From assembly GCF_029689945.1 (NCBI RefSeq), contig NZ_CP121451.1, positions 5,518,001-5,582,000 on the forward strand: 64,000 bases of DNA, written 5' to 3'. The notes under the pieces were generated by a model. The model was not told the origin of the DNA. It made no database searches and saw only the letters and a list, made by a program, of their open reading frames with translations. Positions 60,410-64,000 of the stretch are shown in pieces; the first letter of the stretch is position 1; each line of letters begins with the position of its first letter. The position numbers and the translations under genes were made by a program. Origin of the DNA: Paenibacillus amylolyticus (GTDB lineage Bacteria; Bacillota; Bacilli; Paenibacillales; Paenibacillaceae).

Positions 60410-63052
60410 TTAATTGCACTTACTGTATCCGCAGTTGCTGCATGTTTTGCATCCTTCCACATTCATCAGGGATGCCGATCCGCATGAAGGACATAAATCT
60501 CTTGATTCGGTTAAGGTTTTCTGATCCTCCACTTGTGGATATGCGCTCTTCACTTGGTTCTGTTCTTTTAAGGTCGCACTGGTCTCATTCTCCTGCACAT
60601 TGCTCTGTACATGGCTTTCCAATGCTTTGGCGACTGCATCAGCAATCGATTCCACCCGGTTGGCTCCGAAGCCAATCGCGCCCGATCCACCAATTCCCTT
60701 GAGATGTTTGATCAACAGTTCAACCTTATGCCCATGATCTCCGTATCGAAGGAACAGCGAACATACCCGACCGAGTGCCTCAGCCATGGCGAACACGTCC
60801 GATCCCGCTTTGCCCACGTTCAGGAAGATTTCACCCGGCGTTCCCTCCAGATCATTGATTGTAATGTAAGCCATTCCGAATGGTGTATTGATTTTGTATG
60901 TCGCACCGCGAAGGACCTGAGGGCGGCTTCGATATTGTTTATCCAGCACTGTGGCAGAGGAAGAGGCTTCAACTGAAGTATGGGTTTCACCATCAACGTC
61001 ACTACCGAACGCTTTAACACCTGCCTGCCCTCCGATATGATTCGGGTTATCTAGTGCAGATACGACAGCCTTCTCTTCAGCTTCCAACGTGTTCTGATCT
61101 TCGGTCTGGGCCTTTGCCTTCTTCGACGTGGACAACACCTGCACATCCCTGCTGCCATCGCGATATATCGTTACTCCCTTGCAGCCGAGGTCGAAGGCCA
61201 GCTCGTATAGTTCTGCCGTATCCTCCACTGTAAAATCAGCCGGACAGTTGGCCGTCTTCGAGATGGAGCTATCCACCCATTGCTGAATCGCAGCCTGTAC
61301 CCGGATATGATTCTCAGCCGACAGATCCATCGCCGTTACATAGTAGTCTGGTAAAGCTTCACCTGGATGTTCATCCAGCCACTCCTGTGCAATCGGTACG
61401 AACTGTTCGTCATAACCCAGACGGCTTTGACGGAAATACTTGAAGGCGAAATACGGCTCAATACCCGTGGATGTGCCCACCATCGTACCTGTGCTGCCCG
61501 TTGGCGCCTGAGTAATCAGTGTGACATTTCGAATGCCCTGTTTACGAATAGCCTCTCCCACTTCAGGGTACGTCGCAACCATGTTTTTCATGAAGCCACT
61601 CTGTAAGTACAGTTCAGCTTCGAATGCTGGGAAAGCTCCCTTCTCTGCTGCAATCTCTGCTGATGCCAGATAAGCCTCCTTCGCCATGAATCCATATAAT
61701 ATATCCAGAAATTCAAGGGATTCCGGACTGCCATACCTTATACGCAGCTTAATCATCAGCTCTGCCAGTCCCATTGTGCCAAGCCCAACCCGGCGTTCAC
61801 GCTGCTGATTCAATCTGTTTTCCTCAAAATGATATGGTGTTGCATCGATGACATTATCCAAAAATCTAGCCGAGATGCGAGTGGTTTCCGCCAGTTCATC
61901 CCATGCCACATCATCATTCGTTTCATCGTAGAATTTGGACAGATTAATTGCTGACAGATTACATACACCCCAGCCAGGCAGACCTTGTTCACCGCAAGGA
62001 TTAGTACAGATGATCGGATTAAAGTACCAGCTGTTGGACATCTGGTTATAGTACTCCATAAATACTACACCAGGCTCTGCCGATTTCCAGGCTGATTCAA
62101 TGATGGTATGCCAGATTTCGCGCGCCTTCAGCGTACGATAGTGTACCACCGCATGACCTTCGGCTTTCCATTGCTGCATATCTCCATTCCATTCCGTGTC
62201 ATAGTCAGGATCGTTCGTATCGGGGAAAACCAAATTCCAATCTCCGTCCTGCTTGACAGCCTCCATAAATGCATTGCTCACACATACAGACAGATTGGCA
62301 TTGGTTACCTGACCCATCGTTTGTTTCACCGTAATAAAATCAAGCACATCCGGATGCCAGTCATTCATCATCAGCATGAGTGCACCCCGGCGGCTTCCAC
62401 CCTGTTCAATCAGTCCTGTCGTATAACTGAATAATCCTCCCCACGATACGGAACCGCTGGATGATCCATTGACACCTTTCACCACCGCTCGACGAGGACG
62501 CAAAGAAGACAAATTAATGCCCACACCTCCCCCACGCGCCATAATCTCCGTCATCTCGGTCAAGGTTCTCATGATGCCACCACGACTGTCCTGCGGAGAC
62601 GGAATAACATAACAATTGAAGAGCGTCAGCTCATCGCTTGCCCCCGCGCCCGCAGCAATGCGTCCACCGGGTACTAACTTCCAATCTTCCAACACGGAGC
62701 GGAACTTGGACTCCCACATTGCCCGCTGATCTGCTGTGGATTCAACAGAAGCCATGGCTTTGGCAAGACGATCCCACATCTCTTCAGGTGTTTTTTCGAT
62801 GTTGAGTGTCAGTTTTTCCACACTGGTCTCGATGATCTCTCCGCTTCGAGTCCTGACTTGTACGAGCTGACCCTGACGTTCTATGATTTCGCCCACTTCC
62901 TTGGTTGGAAACTTGGGATCATCCTTCGTTAATACCAGTACCACATCTCCGACCTTGGCATGATTTGAATCAGCGTCCTTCCAGGCGTATCGGTCCAGAA
63001 ATATTTTTTCGCTAAGTCCTTCTAATTGGTACGATCGTTGGTTTGATTTCAT
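60410..63052 (-). CDS. nrdJ: B12-dependent (class II) ribonucleotide reductase
   Basis: About 880 aa, intact. Reduces ribonucleotides to deoxyribonucleotides with adenosylcobalamin. The radical/substrate core has NCYVIPSPQDSRGGIM, MARGGGVGINLSSLRP, TNPCGEQGLPGWGVCNLSAINL and TLITQAPTGSTGTMVGTSTGIEPYF. A C-terminal zinc ribbon, CPSCGSASL...CSNCGYSKC, is thought to shuttle reducing equivalents. The ATG at 63052 is used, 12 nt after GGGGAGG; a TTG 12 nt further up touches that site. Two NrdR-box-like sites lie upstream. Confidence 0.95.
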   Translation of the reverse strand: MKSNQRSYQLEGLSEKIFLDRYAWKDADSNHAKVGDVVLVLTKDDPKFPTKEVGEIIERQGQLVQVRTRSGEIIETSVEKLTLNIEKTPEEMWDRLAKAMASVESTADQRAMWESKFRSVLEDWKLVPGGRIAAGAGASDELTLFNCYVIPSPQDSRGGIMRTLTEMTEIMARGGGVGINLSSLRPRRAVVKGVNGSSSGSVSWGGLFSYTTGLIEQGGSRRGALMLMMNDWHPDVLDFITVKQTMGQVTNANLSVCVSNAFMEAVKQDGDWNLVFPDTNDPDYDTEWNGDMQQWKAEGHAVVHYRTLKAREIWHTIIESAWKSAEPGVVFMEYYNQMSNSWYFNPIICTNPCGEQGLPGWGVCNLSAINLSKFYDETNDDVAWDELAETTRISARFLDNVIDATPYHFEENRLNQQRERRVGLGTMGLAELMIKLRIRYGSPESLEFLDILYGFMAKEAYLASAEIAAEKGAFPAFEAELYLQSGFMKNMVATYPEVGEAIRKQGIRNVTLITQAPTGSTGTMVGTSTGIEPYFAFKYFRQSRLGYDEQFVPIAQEWLDEHPGEALPDYYVTAMDLSAENHIRVQAAIQQWVDSSISKTANCPADFTVEDTAELYELAFDLGCKGVTIYRDGSRDVQVLSTSKKAKAQTEDQNTLEAEEKAVVSALDNPNHIGGQAGVKAFGSDVDGETHTSVEASSSATVLDKQYRSRPQVLRGATYKINTPFGMAYITINDLEGTPGEIFLNVGKAGSDVFAMAEALGRVCSLFLRYGDHGHKVELLIKHLKGIGGSGAIGFGANRVESIADAVAKALESHVQSNVQENETSATLKEQNQVKSAYPQVEDQKTLTESRDLCPSCGSASLMNVEGCKTCSNCGYSKCN

Positions 63053-63113
63053 CGCTACATTCAACCTCCCCGATTAAAGCTCCAATTTAAATATAAAAGT
63101 AAAATATGACGAA

Positions 63114-63129
63114 ACACCACATATAGTGA
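63114..63129. promoter_or_regulatory. Candidate NrdR box 1
   Basis: ACACCACATATAGTGA matches the NrdR consensus ACACTATATATAGTGT at 13 of 16 positions, about 60 bp upstream of nrdJ. Confidence 0.55.
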
Positions 63130-63146
63130 TACAAACCAAGTATATT

Positions 63147-63162
63147 ACACCATATATTGATT
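63147..63162. promoter_or_regulatory. Candidate NrdR box 2
   Basis: ACACCATATATTGATT matches ACACWATATATWGTGT at 13 of 16 positions and starts 33 bp after box 1, about three helical turns, the spacing usual for paired NrdR boxes. Confidence 0.5.
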
Positions 63163-63267
63163 TTCCATGCGACTTTTATCATATTCCATCTTCATAGACT
63201 CCCCGTACTCGGACAAGCTTCTTCACACACCCTCAGACTCACGCATACAAAACTTGTGAATTTTTTG

Positions 63268-63332
63268 GGACAGAAAAAACATGTGCCTCATCGTAGTGTT
63301 CGTGCAAATAAAATGTAGTTCAACTTGTATAG
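63268..63332. repeat. Family A element, internally deleted copy 3
   Basis: GGACAGAAAAAAC is followed almost directly by CATCGTAGTGT, then GTAGTTCAACTTGTATAG. These are the left-interior and right-end segments of the 43686-43880 element with about 110 bp between them missing. It lies between the divergent nrdJ and helicase genes. Confidence 0.55.
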
Positions 63333-63409
63333 TTATGAACTCACTCTCATTCGTCCATACTATTACCTACGAATAAAACGTCATCACGTATGGCAGGGGA
63401 GGAAGCATC

Positions 63410-64000
63410 ATGAACCGGAAAAACCCGCACCACACAAATCAACCTGTAGCCGAGCTGCCCGTTCCACTGGAATTCGATCGAAGCTGGATCCATCAGTTGG
63501 AATCACGATTGGACAAAGGAGGTCCTTGGGGAGATTACCGACTCTTTCAACTGGGCATTCAAGCCGAAGAGACCAATCTGATTCCCAATTTTGACGAAAT
63601 CCAGTGTTTGAAGCATCTACAAGGCCTTACCCCACTTCCTCACCAGATGGACACTGCACGCAGAGTATTATTTGAAATGTCAGGCCGGGCCATTCTCGCC
63701 GATGAGGTGGGTCTTGGCAAAACCATTGAAGCCGGTCTCATTCTGAAAGAATATATGGTTCGGGGTCTCGTATCCAAGGTACTCATTCTCGTACCTGCAT
63801 CTCTTGTACTGCAGTGGGTACGGGAGTTGAATTCGAAGTTTGGCATCCCTGCCGTTGCCCAGAAAAAGGCATATTCCTGGCAAAATGAAGTGGTCGTTGC
63901 TTCCATGGATACGGCCAAACGTGATCCGCATAAAGATCTGCTGCTGAATACCGATTACGACATGATTATTATTGACGAGGCCCATAAACTCAAAAACAAG
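63410..64000 (+). CDS. SNF2-type helicase/ATPase, YqhH-like (5' part)
   Basis: The first 197 codons of a Snf2-family ATPase; the gene runs off the window. Visible motifs are motif I ILADEVGLGKTIEAG, motif Ia VLILVPASLVLQW and the DEAH-type box IIIDEAHKLKN. Expected to translocate on double-stranded DNA and remodel protein-nucleic acid complexes. GGGGAGG 7 nt before the ATG fixes the start. Divergent from nrdJ. Confidence 0.9.
   Translation, partial: MNRKNPHHTNQPVAELPVPLEFDRSWIHQLESRLDKGGPWGDYRLFQLGIQAEETNLIPNFDEIQCLKHLQGLTPLPHQMDTARRVLFEMSGRAILADEVGLGKTIEAGLILKEYMVRGLVSKVLILVPASLVLQWVRELNSKFGIPAVAQKKAYSWQNEVVVASMDTAKRDPHKDLLLNTDYDMIIIDEAHKLKNK

Noticed and set aside
1..64000. CRISPR array, prophage, toxin-antitoxin or phage-defence island
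   Set aside because: No regularly spaced repeats, structural phage genes or recognised defence genes. The SNF2-like gene at the right edge is YqhH-like and lacks defence neighbours within view.

Overview
The window looks like chromosomal DNA of a Paenibacillus-type Firmicute. Indicators are moderate G+C, Bacillus-type homologues (HelD, YwbE, YneQ, NhaK/YvgP-like, YqhH-like SNF2 helicase), strong AGGAGG-type ribosome binding sites, many carbohydrate-active enzymes, and three YesM/YesN-type two-component systems coupled to Lpl/Ytc-type sugar ABC transporters. No rRNA, tRNA, CRISPR array, transposase or phage gene was seen.

Layout: (1) 1-7.1 kb, glycoside degradation: GH3 beta-glucosidase/xylosidase (cut by the window edge), an APH-like kinase, a YicI-type GH31 alpha-xylosidase and a divergent AraC regulator with a cre site between them. 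(2) 7.1-17.4 kb, housekeeping: an orphan lipoprotein, adenine deaminase, HelD, a PNPOx-like protein, an aromatic-acid exporter-like protein, an HD hydrolase and a malic enzyme. A possible small RNA lies at 13.07-13.17 kb. (3) 17.5-28.1 kb, a galactan locus: histidine kinase, response regulator, solute-binding protein, two permeases, GH53 galactanase, GH42 beta-galactosidase. (4) 28.4-36.4 kb, a second kinase/regulator/permease/binding-protein cassette with no enzyme attached. (5) 36.4-46.3 kb, mixed genes (transporter, DUF4269, YwbE, polysaccharide deacetylase, aldo/keto reductase, Na+/H+ antiporter, YneQ, MarR plus FAD monooxygenase), with several miniature repeats. (6) 46.3-55.6 kb, a beta-mannoside locus: binding protein, two permeases, kinase, regulator, GH2 beta-mannosidase. 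(7) 55.8-64 kb: OatA-like acyltransferase, flavin reductase-like protein, chloramphenicol acetyltransferase with a translational attenuator, B12-dependent ribonucleotide reductase with NrdR boxes, and the start of an SNF2 helicase.

How the genes work together: each sugar cassette senses an extracellular ligand through a kinase, switches on an AraC-type response regulator, imports the oligosaccharide, and in two cases cleaves it in the cytoplasm. Cre-like sites suggest CcpA repression on top.

Data quality: I count 28 single-base frameshifts in 22 genes, 25 of them missing bases and most at short homopolymers. They hit conserved housekeeping genes as readily as accessory ones, so I read them as sequencing errors. 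I give each affected gene as one merged CDS and state the break point. The most interesting non-coding signals are two miniature inverted-repeat element families, a long palindrome, the cat leader/attenuator and the candidate small RNA.
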